A stretch of DNA of 64,000 nt from an uncultured Chryseobacterium sp. (GCA_913778505.1 CAJYWD010000023.1:1-64000), one strand, 5' to 3'; shown: positions 1 through 8,974, counted from the stretch's first letter. A program made the numbers and translations. The notes: generated by a model from the sequence alone, not told the origin.

Positions 1-2124
1 ATCCTGATTGGTGTTGTATTGCATCACCAGATTACCTCCGGCTTTTACATAAGACCATAAAAATGGCATCCAGCGACCCAATTTTTTCTCGGTATTATTG
101 GCTCTGACACCTAAAACGATGGCATCATATTGCGATAGTTTATTTTGATTTGCTCCAGATTCATTTAAATTGCCGTAAAAATCTTCGTCCTTCAAAACAT
201 CAACCTGAACTCCTGCAATTCGGAGGAATTCAGGAATGAAATCTCCTGCACCTTGTACATAACCGACTTTTTTTACCTTAGACTGAATGTCGCCTTTCAT
301 CACGGCAACCGTTGCAGGCGCAAAGTATTGTAAAGCTGGTAGATGCGGATATTGAATTAATACCTGTCTTTTATTGTAAATGATTCCGTCAGCGACAAAA
401 TTGGCATCCAATTGCAACTGATTTGGTTTGATTGAAGTCAATTTTGCTTTTGGAATAATGTAATCGACGGTAAAATCTTTTCCATTGATCGATTTTAAAT
501 CGCCGCCGCCTAATGTTTCTCCATTAAACATCAGATTTACAGTTCCATTAGTAAATTGTTTTTTGGAATTAACTTTAAAATTTAAGCTCACATTCAGATC
601 TGCATTTTCCTTAACTAAATAAAGAGGTTGTGTAAATTTCAACTCAAGCGCTGGGACAATACGCAAAGCTTCAACCACATCGCCACGAACAGGATCTAAT
701 TTTTTGAATGATAAAGGAAGCTTAACCTGGAAGTTTTCTGATCCGATCTTTAAATCAAGCAAAACATTCAGTGATGGTTCTGCTTCGGGCAAACCGATTA
801 AAGTTTCATTGGGGACTGAGAAAGTGGCAGCGTCTTTCGCTGGTTTTGCCAACCAATAAGGTTCTGTAAGCACTGCATCTGCGGGAATCTGAATTTCGTG
901 CTGAATGGTGATTAAAGAATCCTTCGAGAGTTTCTTGTTTAAGTTTTCTAATTGATTTAACCATTTTACATTCTCTAAAACGACAGGATTTTCAGCTCTT
1001 GAAATCACATTTAATCTGAAATTATGACTTTCTCCGGCAACCGCTTCCGCCTGATTGGTCACCACTTCGCCCATAAATCCGGCGCAGCTTAAAATGATAT
1101 GGTCAAGTGATTTTATTTTATCATTTTTTAAATCTGAATTTTTTAATGCTAAAACTTTTTTTCGCAAAACAAGTAAATCAGGCAAACTAAGATTTGGACG
1201 GTTGAAGTTGAAATTTGAAATAATTTTATCTAAGGATTGGTCTATATCAGGATTTCCTTCTTTTTTCCAGGTTTTATTAATGCCGTCAAAAAGTGTTGAT
1301 TTCGCAGGCTCGCCATCGACGTGAGAAAAATATTCGGTTTTAATGCCGGCTACAGATTGCGTTCCCGCACCTTGGCTTTTATGTAAACTTCTGCTTAATC
1401 CTGCCAGTTCACCGTAGCCCATTCCCAATTGCGCATCGTATTGTCCCACGGTAATTTTCAGTTGATTTTCAGCTGTCGTGTTATTATTTCCAAAGCGGAA
1501 AGTATTCCAAAGAAGACGTTTTGGCTGCCAAACATTTACATATTTTAATTGATCAGGGAAAGCATTTTTATCGCCTGCCAAATTAAAAGCTTTTTCTGCA
1601 ACCACCGCCGAAGCTGCGTGTTGTCCGTGTCCTGCCGCAGCAGTCGGCGGAAAACGGCAAATGATCACATCCGGACGAAATTGACGGATTACCCAAACGA
1701 CATCTGCTGTAATATTGTCTGCATTCCATTGTTTAAAAGTATCGGTTGTATTTTTAGAAAAACCGAAATCAATCGCACGGGTAAAAAACTGTTGGGCTCC
1801 ATCTAACTTTCTTGCCTCCAAAAGTTCATGCGTTCTGATTAAACCCAATGCTGCGCCCTGTTCTGTACCCAGTAAATTCTGCCCGCCATCGCCCCGTGTC
1901 AAAGACAGGTAGGCCGTTTCTACGTTTTGGTCGTTGATCAGCCAGGAAAGTAATCCCGTATTCTCATCATCCGGATGAGCCGCCAAGTATAGAACTTTGG
2001 GAAGATTTTTAAGGGTTTTGAGTTCACGGTAAATTTCAGAGGATTTTGAAGGCCGAACTTGCTGCGCAGAAATCAAAACAGCGCTGAGACTGAGAATTCC
2101 CGTAATGAATACTTTTTTGAACAT
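1..2124 (-). CDS. PIG-L family deacetylase, C-terminus outside the window
   Basis: The frame stays open from the ATG to the window edge (about 708 codons), so the C-terminus is missing. A signal peptide (MFKKVFITGILSLSAVLISA) is followed within about 50 residues by the zinc-binding motif AHPDDE, the hallmark of LmbE/PIG-L de-N-acetylases. LTRGDGGQN and RTHELLEARKLDGA follow, and a later GHGQHAA segment supplies further expected metal ligands. The long C-terminal part is typical of large Bacteroidota members of the family, which carry beta-sandwich domains after the catalytic domain. The protein is probably exported and removes N-acetyl groups from a sugar-containing substrate; the substrate cannot be told from sequence. 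A promoter-like box lies just upstream. Confidence 0.9.
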   Translation of the reverse strand, partial: MFKKVFITGILSLSAVLISAQQVRPSKSSEIYRELKTLKNLPKVLYLAAHPDDENTGLLSWLINDQNVETAYLSLTRGDGGQNLLGTEQGAALGLIRTHELLEARKLDGAQQFFTRAIDFGFSKNTTDTFKQWNADNITADVVWVIRQFRPDVIICRFPPTAAAGHGQHAASAVVAEKAFNLAGDKNAFPDQLKYVNVWQPKRLLWNTFRFGNNNTTAENQLKITVGQYDAQLGMGYGELAGLSRSLHKSQGAGTQSVAGIKTEYFSHVDGEPAKSTLFDGINKTWKKEGNPDIDQSLDKIISNFNFNRPNLSLPDLLVLRKKVLALKNSDLKNDKIKSLDHIILSCAGFMGEVVTNQAEAVAGESHNFRLNVISRAENPVVLENVKWLNQLENLNKKLSKDSLITIQHEIQIPADAVLTEPYWLAKPAKDAATFSVPNETLIGLPEAEPSLNVLLDLKIGSENFQVKLPLSFKKLDPVRGDVVEALRIVPALELKFTQPLYLVKENADLNVSLNFKVNSKKQFTNGTVNLMFNGETLGGGDLKSINGKDFTVDYIIPKAKLTSIKPNQLQLDANFVADGIIYNKRQVLIQYPHLPALQYFAPATVAVMKGDIQSKVKKVGYVQGAGDFIPEFLRIAGVQVDVLKDEDFYGNLNESGANQNKLSQYDAIVLGVRANNTEKKLGRWMPFLWSYVKAGGNLVMQYNTNQD

Positions 2125-2141
2125 TAGATTTGCTTTGAAGG

Positions 2142-2149
2142 CAAATATA
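2142..2149 (-). promoter_or_regulatory. Promoter -7 box for the PIG-L gene
   Basis: Read on the minus strand this is TATATTTG, an exact match to the Bacteroidota -7 consensus TAnnTTTG. It lies 17 bases before the start codon. No clear -33 TTTG was found. Confidence 0.5.
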
Positions 2150-2209
2150 AGTAAATCGTTTTTTTAACAATAGTTTAAATCGTCAGGAAAAAACTATCGA
2201 AATCAAATT

Positions 2210-2743
2210 CTAAAAAAATTGGTTTACCACTTTTCTACCCTGTTCCATTGCGAATCCGAATACAAGATGAGATCCGAATTCCCAAACCCACCAGGATTTT
2301 GGCATTTCAGAAACCTTTCCCTGGAGACCGAGCACCGGAACCGTGCTTCCATGCGTCAATGCCCATACCGCAGCGCCCGCGGCAAGACCTTGCTCCAAAG
2401 CTAAAAATCTGTGGTTATTAACAAACTCTACATAGACAGCGCCAAGCACAGCTCCTAAACCATAATGAATATAAGGCATGGCAAATGTGCTTTGATCATC
2501 AGACAATTCCTCGGAGGTTGTGCAACGGTATATTTTTTTGACGAGGATGGCAGGCGGCATATTTTCAGGTTGATGGATGACATCTGCGCCCTTTAGTTTC
2601 AGCTCATCTTCGGAAGGCGGAAAATATTCTTCACCAATTTTCTGCAATGGCGGCTCCACGAGTGATTTGATCCAGGAAGCAAAAAGTCCTACAGCGATCC
2701 CTTTGATGATATTCTTAGTCAATGTATTCATAATTTCTATCAT
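2210..2743 (-). CDS. YagU-like (DUF1440) membrane protein
   Basis: This 177-residue protein resembles the YagU/DUF1440 family of small inner-membrane proteins. Hydrophobic stretches lie near residues 12-26, 92-108 and 118-135, and it has the family-like GLGAVLGAVYVEF and WALTHGSTVPVLGL segments. A second ATG four codons in (MNTLTKN) could be the true start. It begins six bases after the stop of the upstream membrane protein, so the two are probably co-transcribed. The E. coli homologue has been linked to acid tolerance; a similar role here is only an inference. Confidence 0.65.
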   Translation of the reverse strand: MIEIMNTLTKNIIKGIAVGLFASWIKSLVEPPLQKIGEEYFPPSEDELKLKGADVIHQPENMPPAILVKKIYRCTTSEELSDDQSTFAMPYIHYGLGAVLGAVYVEFVNNHRFLALEQGLAAGAAVWALTHGSTVPVLGLQGKVSEMPKSWWVWEFGSHLVFGFAMEQGRKVVNQFF

Positions 2744-2749
2744 TTAAGA

Positions 2750-3946
2750 TTAAAATACTTGCTTTTTTTTCAGCTTTATAAGGCCCACGGTCAGCAAAAG
2801 CAGGTCAAGAAATAACCATACGCCGATCCAGACCGAGAAGAAAATACCTCGAATGTTAGGATGCAGGTAATTAGGTTGGTAGAAAAGCCTTTCGAGGACA
2901 CTGAATTCTTCTTTCAGAGCAGCCCTGTCATGGTTGTTCCTGATCTCATTGAAAAGTTCATCCCTGTGATCCCTGAAATAAAAAACATCCTGAGCAAGAT
3001 CCGCAGGCTTAATTTCGCTTTCAATTTTGTATTTTTTAAAGATCGTATTCAGCTTCTCGAATGCCTGGATCAATGAATCTTTGGGATATTGATTTAGAAG
3101 TTGATACCGCTTTACAGCATTGCTGTACTGCTGCGTTTTCTTATCGATACTTTTAATCGGCAGGTAAAGATTTTTATCCTCAAGGAAGATTGATATAGCT
3201 TCATCATGGTCAGGATATGCTTGGATGCCTTTGTAAATAACCTGGATACTGTCTCCCAAGTTTTTCTTAGAAATAATGCGTTTCTGAAGACTGTCTTCAT
3301 CCAGACCTAAGGTATACAATATCGATTTGGTTTTTGAATCAATGGTTTTAAGCGTGGTATCTTTCAGCATGATTGTATCAATGCTATAGTATTTTTTTTC
3401 TGTTGAGTAGTCGCTTTTATTCTGAGGATTGTAAAAAATCGTATCGCGCTCCATCACTACGGGATAAGGTTTTGGGTAGAGAATATGTTCCGGTTTGAAG
3501 ATGTTTTCCGAACTGTAAACAGGATAATAATAGAGAAAAGGCTGCAGAAGGTTGATCAGTTGTTTGTCTTTGGTAAATGTTTTCTCGGGAAGTTCCGTAC
3601 GCATTTTGGCATTACATCCCAAACTGTAACTGATAAAGAAGCTGACTGAAAACAGCGCAATTAGCATTAACCATAAAGCTGAAAATAATTGGTTCCTCCA
3701 CGTCTTGAAACTGACCGACGGTCGCCAGCGAATCAAAACAATCACTAAAACGAATAGGAAGATGGAAGTAACGAAAAAGTGAGAAATAGAAACATCATCG
3801 TAAAACTTGAATCGGTAAAATTCAGTGTAAATATCGTAATGGACAATGCTTCTGAAAGTCAGATAGCCGTAAATAAAATAGCCCAGATGCAGGATGAGCA
3901 AGATGGCCGTTGATCTTAGGAAAATACGTTTCAGCCTTGGATCCAT
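2750..3946 (-). CDS. Hypothetical membrane protein with a large extracytoplasmic loop
   Basis: I do not recognise a family. The 398-residue protein has three hydrophobic segments in its first 115 residues (about 11-31, 57-72 and 88-110), a hydrophilic central region of about 250 residues, and a last membrane span at about 366-388. The central part is rich in Lys, Asp and Tyr and has no visible catalytic motif. It lies between a PAP2 phosphatase gene and the YagU-like gene, all on one strand with short gaps, so it probably belongs to an envelope-related operon. Its function is unknown. Confidence 0.75.
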   Translation of the reverse strand: MDPRLKRIFLRSTAILLILHLGYFIYGYLTFRSIVHYDIYTEFYRFKFYDDVSISHFFVTSIFLFVLVIVLIRWRPSVSFKTWRNQLFSALWLMLIALFSVSFFISYSLGCNAKMRTELPEKTFTKDKQLINLLQPFLYYYPVYSSENIFKPEHILYPKPYPVVMERDTIFYNPQNKSDYSTEKKYYSIDTIMLKDTTLKTIDSKTKSILYTLGLDEDSLQKRIISKKNLGDSIQVIYKGIQAYPDHDEAISIFLEDKNLYLPIKSIDKKTQQYSNAVKRYQLLNQYPKDSLIQAFEKLNTIFKKYKIESEIKPADLAQDVFYFRDHRDELFNEIRNNHDRAALKEEFSVLERLFYQPNYLHPNIRGIFFSVWIGVWLFLDLLLLTVGLIKLKKKQVF

Positions 3947-3983
3947 GATGGTAATTTTTGATGGTTAGGTTTTATTCAGGAAT

Positions 3984-4811
3984 CTAATTTTTTTTCGGTT
4001 CCAGAAGTCTCCGTTCTTCAGGAAGAAATCGTGTGATCAGTCTGTAATTGTTCTGGCAGCAGTAGCCTAAGCCAAAAATTATGAAAGCAGGAAGCAGTAA
4101 GACCAGGCCGCTGTTTCCGAAATGGTTGGCAATAAATAAAGTAGCTAGAATTAAAATCCAACCCGAGAGAAAATAAAAATTGGCAAGCCAAAGATTTCTG
4201 AATGCGATCTCGTCCTTACGGTAAGGTATGATGATGAAACTGAGATGTGCCAGTACAGAACCAGTGGCTATATCGAGAAGGTGATGCTGATACGTGGTAA
4301 GCGTGGAAATTCCGATTAAAATCATGGCGATCATCAGAATTGTCTTCCACTTAGACAAATCTTTAAAGACTGACCAAAATACGTATGCAAAGGCAACGTG
4401 TAGTGATGGTGACTGATTAAAAGGTGAGTCTACGCTTTTCAGTAGATTGAATGGCCATTTTAGAATGCTTTCCGAGATATCAGGTTTCTGGTAAGCAAAC
4501 TTGAGCGGAAAAAGGACGAAGCAAATGCCCGCAACGAGGATGACAAACAGCATCCTGTATGTAAGAATCTTCAGTTGATGAGCCGACTGACAGGAGAAGA
4601 AAACCATACAGAAAAAAAATCCACTCGCCATGTATGGAATGATGGATAGTGGAATAAAAGGAATTGATTTTTCAAAATCAAAAGTGATGGAAGGAACACT
4701 GTAAAGCGACGTAGCATACAGCATCGCAAGATTGTAAACCAGCAGAAAAATGACCGTACATAATGTAAGTGCAAAAGCCTGCTGTTTTACTTTCTTTCTA
4801 GCGTTATCCAT
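3984..4811 (-). CDS. PAP2-superfamily membrane phosphatase
   Basis: The protein is multi-spanning (about six hydrophobic segments, 275 residues) with the two C-terminal PAP2 signatures: PSLHVAFAYVFW supplies the first active-site histidine, and TYQHHLLDIATG supplies the second histidine and the aspartate. The N-terminal KxxxxxxRP motif of classical PAP2 enzymes is not obvious, as in the IPC-synthase/AUR1-like branch. Likely substrates are lipid phosphates such as phosphatidic acid, undecaprenyl or inositol-type lipids at the membrane. The membrane-protein gene follows 37 bases downstream. Confidence 0.8.
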   Translation of the reverse strand: MDNARKKVKQQAFALTLCTVIFLLVYNLAMLYATSLYSVPSITFDFEKSIPFIPLSIIPYMASGFFFCMVFFSCQSAHQLKILTYRMLFVILVAGICFVLFPLKFAYQKPDISESILKWPFNLLKSVDSPFNQSPSLHVAFAYVFWSVFKDLSKWKTILMIAMILIGISTLTTYQHHLLDIATGSVLAHLSFIIIPYRKDEIAFRNLWLANFYFLSGWILILATLFIANHFGNSGLVLLLPAFIIFGLGYCCQNNYRLITRFLPEERRLLEPKKN

Positions 4812-4841
4812 CCTTTTATCAGCTTTTTGCGGCTATATAAA

Positions 4842-5006
4842 TTAAAGTAAATCCACTCTCAGGTTAGAGCCGGACATGCCGCGAGGCAGAAAAACAGTTT
4901 TTCTGGCGATAAGTTTCGCTTTTTCAAGTACTTTCAATGCTTTTTCGCGGTCCGCTTTTTTGGTTTCGTAGGACGCATTGTTATCCGCTGTAGTTGTTTT
5001 TCCCAT
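4842..5006 (-). CDS. Small hypothetical basic protein (54 aa)
   Basis: A short frame encoding 54 residues that begins MGKTTTADNNASYETKKADR. The middle is lysine-rich and helical-looking and the C-terminus reads GMSGSNLRVDLL. No family is recognised. It is supported by a clean ATG, a position that fits the same-strand operon in front of the PAP2 gene, and the absence of any competing longer frame. Its leader contains the hexamer GTACAC, which also occurs ahead of two other small stress-type genes nearby. Confidence 0.5.
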   Translation of the reverse strand: MGKTTTADNNASYETKKADREKALKVLEKAKLIARKTVFLPRGMSGSNLRVDLL

Positions 5007-5186
5007 AGTGATATATTGTTTTGATGAAAACTTCTATTCCAAATGTGTACCAAGGTTTTATAATCATTGGAATTTTGACTGTTTTGGTAAAATAATATAG
5101 ACCCTCGCAATCAATAGCCAAATCTTGTAACTCTAATGCAAAAAAAGTTTACCATCCAGATCGGCTTCTTTATGCAATCAGACAAA

Positions 5187-5606
5187 TCATTTGGCGTTAT
5201 ACTCGCCTTCTTCCTCCTTGTGCCAGAACATTACTTTGCCAGCAATCACTTTAATCAGGCAGATTCCTTCTGTATCGATACCATCCGGAAACCATTGCTC
5301 CAAACCTTTCACCCATTTTTCTTTTAGGATTTCTTTGTCTTTGATAATTTCACCATTTCCCGTACATGCAATGAAGAGCATATCATCCGTCTGGTAAATA
5401 AGATTGACATGTTTGTTCTTTTTGATCTGTTTTACCTTGTTGCTATCCTCGTAAGTAAAAAACCACGAGTTGCCGTCGTAATCCACTTTGCCATTGTTAC
5501 TCATCGGTCTGGAATGTGAGATCTGGTGGCCATCCTGTGTGACCATCATGCAGAAATCAAGATTTTTCATCTTTTCTGCTACAGTTTTTAAAGAAGCTTT
5601 TTTCAT
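5187..5606 (-). CDS. Pyridoxamine 5'-phosphate oxidase-like general stress protein
   Basis: The protein has the split-barrel flavin-binding fold of the general stress protein 26/PNPOx-like family: MVTQDGHQISHSRPMSNNG, then DGNSWFFTYEDSNKVKQIKKNKHVNLIYQ, then VKGLEQWFPDG and a C-terminal IKVIAGKVMFWHKE. I chose the ATG giving MKKASLKTVAEKMK (139 residues). The longer upstream frame would run into the preceding CinA-like gene and has no family similarity. Members bind FMN, F420 or haem; the exact activity is not predictable. It lies in a cluster of stress-type genes. Confidence 0.8.
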   Translation of the reverse strand: MKKASLKTVAEKMKNLDFCMMVTQDGHQISHSRPMSNNGKVDYDGNSWFFTYEDSNKVKQIKKNKHVNLIYQTDDMLFIACTGNGEIIKDKEILKEKWVKGLEQWFPDGIDTEGICLIKVIAGKVMFWHKEEEGEYNAK

Positions 5607-5628
5607 ATTTTCAGTAATATTGGTTAAT

Positions 5629-6222
5629 TTAATGCGTTGGTTCTTCTGAGTCTGCTTCGTTCTCCATGCGATGCTTGTCCAGCTCAATTTTAAAGCAGCC
5701 GAGGATAAACTCAGAATAATACAGCTGAGCATTCACGGACTTAGTGCGCGAATGCAGATCCAGTTTTTCTATCAGGATAATTTTTCCCTTGTAAGCAATT
5801 GCAAAATAGCAATACAGTTTCCCGTGAGCGGAATCTGTGGTGCTGGCAAATCCTGTAACTGCGATGGACCAGTCTGATTGATATAGTGTACCTACTTTTT
5901 TGGCCATAGATTCGGCAACCTCTGCAGACACGAAATTCAGCGAATGTGTTCCGTTATCTATTTCCAGAACTCTGCTGACATCATCTAAAGTATAGGTAGT
6001 GACACCGCCTTTGTAAAACCGGGCGGCGTCCCTCATCTGAGAAAAGGAAAATTGCAGAAATCCGGAAGTTACACCTTCCGCAATGGCAATGGATTCACCA
6101 CTTTTGCGTAGTCGCTTCCCAATATAATGGAGAAGATTTTCGAGCTCTATGAAGAAATAGATGAGTGAGCGGACGGAAAGTTCATCGGCATTGACACCAA
6201 TCTGAGACGGTCTTACAATCAT
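5629..6222 (-). CDS. CinA C-terminal domain (PncC-like) protein
   Basis: This 197-residue protein matches the stand-alone CinA C-terminal domain (NMN deamidase, PncC): SGESIAIAEGVTSGFLQFSFSQM corresponds to the AESCTGG-type motif, followed by FYKGGVTTYT, VSAEVAESMAKKV and SDWSIAVTGFAS. The usual CTGG is VTSG here and the family's conserved cysteine is absent, so amidohydrolase activity is doubtful. A second paralogue lies about 1 kb away on the same strand. The two genes flank the DUF2383 gene, suggesting a shared stress context. Confidence 0.7.
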   Translation of the reverse strand: MIVRPSQIGVNADELSVRSLIYFFIELENLLHYIGKRLRKSGESIAIAEGVTSGFLQFSFSQMRDAARFYKGGVTTYTLDDVSRVLEIDNGTHSLNFVSAEVAESMAKKVGTLYQSDWSIAVTGFASTTDSAHGKLYCYFAIAYKGKIILIEKLDLHSRTKSVNAQLYYSEFILGCFKIELDKHRMENEADSEEPTH

Positions 6223-6541
6223 TATATGTGTGCGGATATAGTTAGTATGATTCAGCTTTACAATAAGTGAACCATTGAAAGATCCTAAATGATAAATGCT
6301 GATTATTTTGAATTTTTTAATGGTGCGCGCAGTTATTAAATACCGCTTTCTTCACATTTTTAAATGTTGATTGCGAAATATATCCTTCTATAATTGGTTA
6401 TATGATTTCTATTTTTATTCAAGGCCTTCGAAACTGGGGAATATCATCAATCAAAAAGGCTAAGATTTTCTTAAAGTGCCTTCAGTACAGCGTACAGGCA
6501 TCATTATTGTAAAAATACAGGTACACTAAAAAATATTTATT
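6223..6541. other. Intergenic region between divergent stress genes
   Basis: About 320 AT-rich bases with no convincing coding frame. It must hold the divergent promoters of the CinA-like gene (minus) and the DUF2383 gene (plus). A GTACAC hexamer lies 15 bases before the DUF2383 start codon. Confidence 0.5.
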
Positions 6542-6991
6542 ATGAGTAACGACAAGACTATTGCAGCTCTTAATGACCTGCTGAAAATCACAAATGACAG
6601 AATCGCCGGATTTGCTAAAGTAGCAGACAAAGTATGGGACAATTACTCGGAACTGAGACCAGCTTACGACATTATGGTGGGCGAAGCGTCCGGCATGCGA
6701 AATGACCTGATCAACCTGATTACTTCAAAGGGTGGAAATCCGGACGATACAACCAGCGTTTCCGGAGCCATTCACAGAGCCTGGATTGATGTGAAAAATT
6801 CCTTCTCCGGTGACAAAGATGAAAGTACATTAGAAAATGTAGTATTCGGAGAGAAAGCTGCGATTGAAGCGTACGAAAATGCTTTAGAAAGTGGAGATCT
6901 ATGCTTGGAAAGTACAACCGTAGTAACACAACAGCTACAAAAACTGAGAGCTTCTTATGCTAATTTCGATGCATTGGAGCACATTCACTAA
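6542..6991 (+). CDS. DUF2383 (PA2169-type) four-helix-bundle protein
   Basis: The 149-residue protein fits the PA2169/DUF2383 family: an N-terminal helix with TIAALNDLLKITNDRIAGF, an acidic helix pair containing MRNDLINLI, then TSVSGAIHRAWIDVKNSFSG and CLESTTVVTQQLQKL at the end. The fold resembles ferritin-like bundles, but no full set of metal ligands can be assigned. Such proteins usually lie in stress or stationary-phase clusters. An excellent terminator follows directly, so it is transcribed alone. Confidence 0.85.
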   Translation: MSNDKTIAALNDLLKITNDRIAGFAKVADKVWDNYSELRPAYDIMVGEASGMRNDLINLITSKGGNPDDTTSVSGAIHRAWIDVKNSFSGDKDESTLENVVFGEKAAIEAYENALESGDLCLESTTVVTQQLQKLRASYANFDALEHIH

Positions 6992-7013
6992 TTTCAATTA
7001 ATAAAATTGAATG

Positions 7014-7050
7014 AAGGAGATAAAAGATATAATTTTTTATCTCCTTTTTA
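7014..7050 (+). terminator. Intrinsic terminator after the DUF2383 gene
   Basis: A 12-bp stem (AAGGAGATAAAA pairing with TTTTATCTCCTT) closes an A/T loop and is followed by a T run. Confidence 0.85.
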
Positions 7051-7170
7051 TTTGGAATATAGTAAAGCTTATTTTGCAATTTCTCAATAATAATTGGTGA
7101 TCCGATTGATTATGTAGGCTTAATTTAAAAAAGGAAAGTCAAACAAAATCTGTACATAAAAATATTCCAC

Positions 7171-7198
7171 AAAAAAACCGCTTTATGGAAGCGGCTTT
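7171..7198 (-). terminator. Intrinsic terminator after the second CinA-like gene
   Basis: On the minus strand AAGCCGCTT pairs with AAGCGGTT around a 5-base loop and is followed by a run of seven T. It lies immediately past the stop of the CinA-like gene. Confidence 0.8.
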
Positions 7199-7205
7199 AA
7201 TTAGA

Positions 7206-7706
7206 TTATGCAGTAGTTTGTGCAATATAGTGATTGTGACGTTTCAGCTCGCAACGCAGACAGGTTAGAATATATTCTGCGAAATATTTTTGAGCATCAA
7301 TTGGCTTGGTCATTGGGTGAAGCTCGATGATATCGCTTCGGATAATTACATTCTTATAACTGATACTATAATAAGTGTAAACTCTGTCGCCGGAATCCTG
7401 ACAAGGTGCGGTGTAACCGCTAAGTGCGATAGCCCAGTCTGAGTCAAACTTTTCCCCAATATTAAGCGAAACTCTCTCGCAGGAAGCTCTCTCGTTTTCA
7501 GCGTCATCCTCATTATTCTCAAAGCCTGCCATTTTAGATTTTCCATAAAGCGTAAGCCCGCCTTTGAAAAACGTTTCAGATTCTGGCATTTGTGAAAACG
7601 CTATCTGTAAAAATCCGGACGTACAATTTTCGAAAATTGAGATGCTTTCACCTCTTCTGAGAAGATGGTGGCTGATACGCTGTAGAAGAATGCTTGAGAA
7701 ATCCAT
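7206..7706 (-). CDS. Second CinA C-terminal domain-like protein
   Basis: This 166-residue protein is a diverged paralogue of the neighbouring CinA-type protein. It shares the order GESISIFENCTSGFLQIAFSQM, then FFKGGLTLYG, then DSDWAIALSGYT and a C-terminal MTKPIDAQKYFAEYILTCLRCEL. Here the cysteine of the CTGG-like motif is present (NCTSG), unlike the first copy. An acidic insertion (NNEDDAENE) separates the two halves. It is probably a PncC/CinA-like fold of uncertain activity. It is a single-gene unit closed by its own terminator. Confidence 0.7.
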   Translation of the reverse strand: MDFSSILLQRISHHLLRRGESISIFENCTSGFLQIAFSQMPESETFFKGGLTLYGKSKMAGFENNEDDAENERASCERVSLNIGEKFDSDWAIALSGYTAPCQDSGDRVYTYYSISYKNVIIRSDIIELHPMTKPIDAQKYFAEYILTCLRCELKRHNHYIAQTTA

Positions 7707-7986
7707 AGGAAAATTTTTTCTTCATAATCAAAATCACTGCCATACTTCTGAAAAGTAGAAAATTAAGTGTAATTAAAAATAATGAGATGTTATGGTGTTG
7801 GATTCAATTATTTGTTTAGATTTATGAACAGACACCGGTTCCGGCTTAATAACGATGAAAAGGCATTTTTTAAATCGTGTAAAGCCAGGAAAATAGAATT
7901 TTGCAATGGCTGCTTGATGAATTTGGTTGATTCTTAGCACGGTGTTTGTAATAAGGATCGTACACCAACTAAAAAATATTATAGTT

Positions 7987-8208
7987 ATGCAGTTTATAGA
8001 TTTCAAAAAAGAGCATTTTACGAGGCCGGCTAATTCCAACAAATTTTACCTCGACATTCCAAGAGATGAGATCGGGTTTGCAGAGATCGATGTAAAACAA
8101 GCAACAGAAGGCGAACAATATGAAGAAGTAGATTACGAAATTTCCGACGACCTGGATAAGGTGGTCATCAAGATGAGAAACCCCGCAGACATACGGGTTA
8201 ATTTTTAA
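7987..8208 (+). CDS. Small conserved acidic protein (73 aa)
   Basis: A compact beta-rich 73-residue protein beginning MQFIDFKKEHFTRPANSNKF, with an acidic centre (EGEQYEEVDYEISDDLDKVVI). No named family is recognised. The ATG was chosen over an upstream in-frame ATG because it follows an AT-rich leader and leaves a plausible 5' region containing GTACAC, as in the DUF2383 gene. A terminator immediately follows, supporting a real monocistronic gene. Confidence 0.6.
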   Translation: MQFIDFKKEHFTRPANSNKFYLDIPRDEIGFAEIDVKQATEGEQYEEVDYEISDDLDKVVIKMRNPADIRVNF

Positions 8209-8213
8209 GACAG

Positions 8214-8240
8214 AGAGCAGGCGTTTATTCCTGCTCTTTT
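8214..8240 (+). terminator. Intrinsic terminator after the 73-aa gene
   Basis: AGAGCAGG pairs with CCTGCTCT around an 8-base loop, followed by TTTATTTT. It overlaps the 3' end of the convergent hydrolase gene. Confidence 0.8.
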
Positions 8241-8886
8241 ATTTTAAAATTCGCTTAAGAATTTTTTCGATCTCCTTCGCTTTATTCACTGCCATAAAAT
8301 GTCCTCCATTTTCTATCACAAAATCAGCCTTAATATTCTTGATAGGAATCAGCCTGTCCTTATTGCCGTGTATATGGAGACAATTTGCGGGATAACTTGC
8401 ATTTTTCCAAATGACGATTTGGTTGACGGCCCATTTTAAAAATCTGGGATCTGTATCATTAAGAATGTTCTTCAATAATCGTTTATCATTGGCTGATGAT
8501 ATTCCAAAAAACCAGTTCGCCAGGAAGCTGTGATGTTTAAGAATGACATTCGGAATTATACGATTTAATTTTATTTTTCCTGTTATTCTATATAATAATG
8601 GCAATTCAAACTTATTTTTGGCGGACGCAATGAGAATTATTTTTTTTAGCTTAATAATTTTTGAAATTTCAACTGCCACCATTCCGCCAAAAGATAAACC
8701 GATCAGAATGGCATTTTCCGCGGTGATATTTTTTGAAATTCTAAAGGCATAATTTTCCAGAGTTTCATTTTCCAAAGGTTTAATCCAATCGATAAATTCA
8801 ACATCCAGATTTCCGAAATCTATAGGATCAAAAACCCGTCTATCGACTCCTAGTCCACTAAAGATATAAATTGTGCTCATATTCAT
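8239..8886 (-). CDS. Alpha/beta-hydrolase
   Basis: This is a small alpha/beta hydrolase: an N-terminal strand with the FSGLGVDRRVF oxyanion region, the nucleophile elbow GLSFGG (serine), the acid near HGNKDRLIP and the catalytic histidine in ENGGHFMA close to the C-terminus. I start it at MNMSTIYIFSG because the upstream terminator of the rluB gene occupies the bases just before, so a longer start would lie inside that hairpin. A start at the next ATG (two codons on) is equally possible. The substrate is unknown. Confidence 0.8.
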   Translation of the reverse strand: MNMSTIYIFSGLGVDRRVFDPIDFGNLDVEFIDWIKPLENETLENYAFRISKNITAENAILIGLSFGGMVAVEISKIIKLKKIILIASAKNKFELPLLYRITGKIKLNRIIPNVILKHHSFLANWFFGISSANDKRLLKNILNDTDPRFLKWAVNQIVIWKNASYPANCLHIHGNKDRLIPIKNIKADFVIENGGHFMAVNKAKEIEKILKRILK

Positions 8887-8891
8887 ACAAT

Positions 8892-8920
8892 CAAAAAAAG
8901 ACCGAATTTCTTCAGTCTTT
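8892..8920 (-). terminator. Intrinsic terminator after rluB
   Basis: On the minus strand AAAGACTGAA pairs with TTCGGTCTTT (one U-G wobble) around a GAAA tetraloop and runs into seven T. Confidence 0.85.
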
Positions 8921-8974
8921 AATCTATTTTTCATTTTCAAAGCCAAATGCCAAATGCGATTAGCAAAAGGCTAT

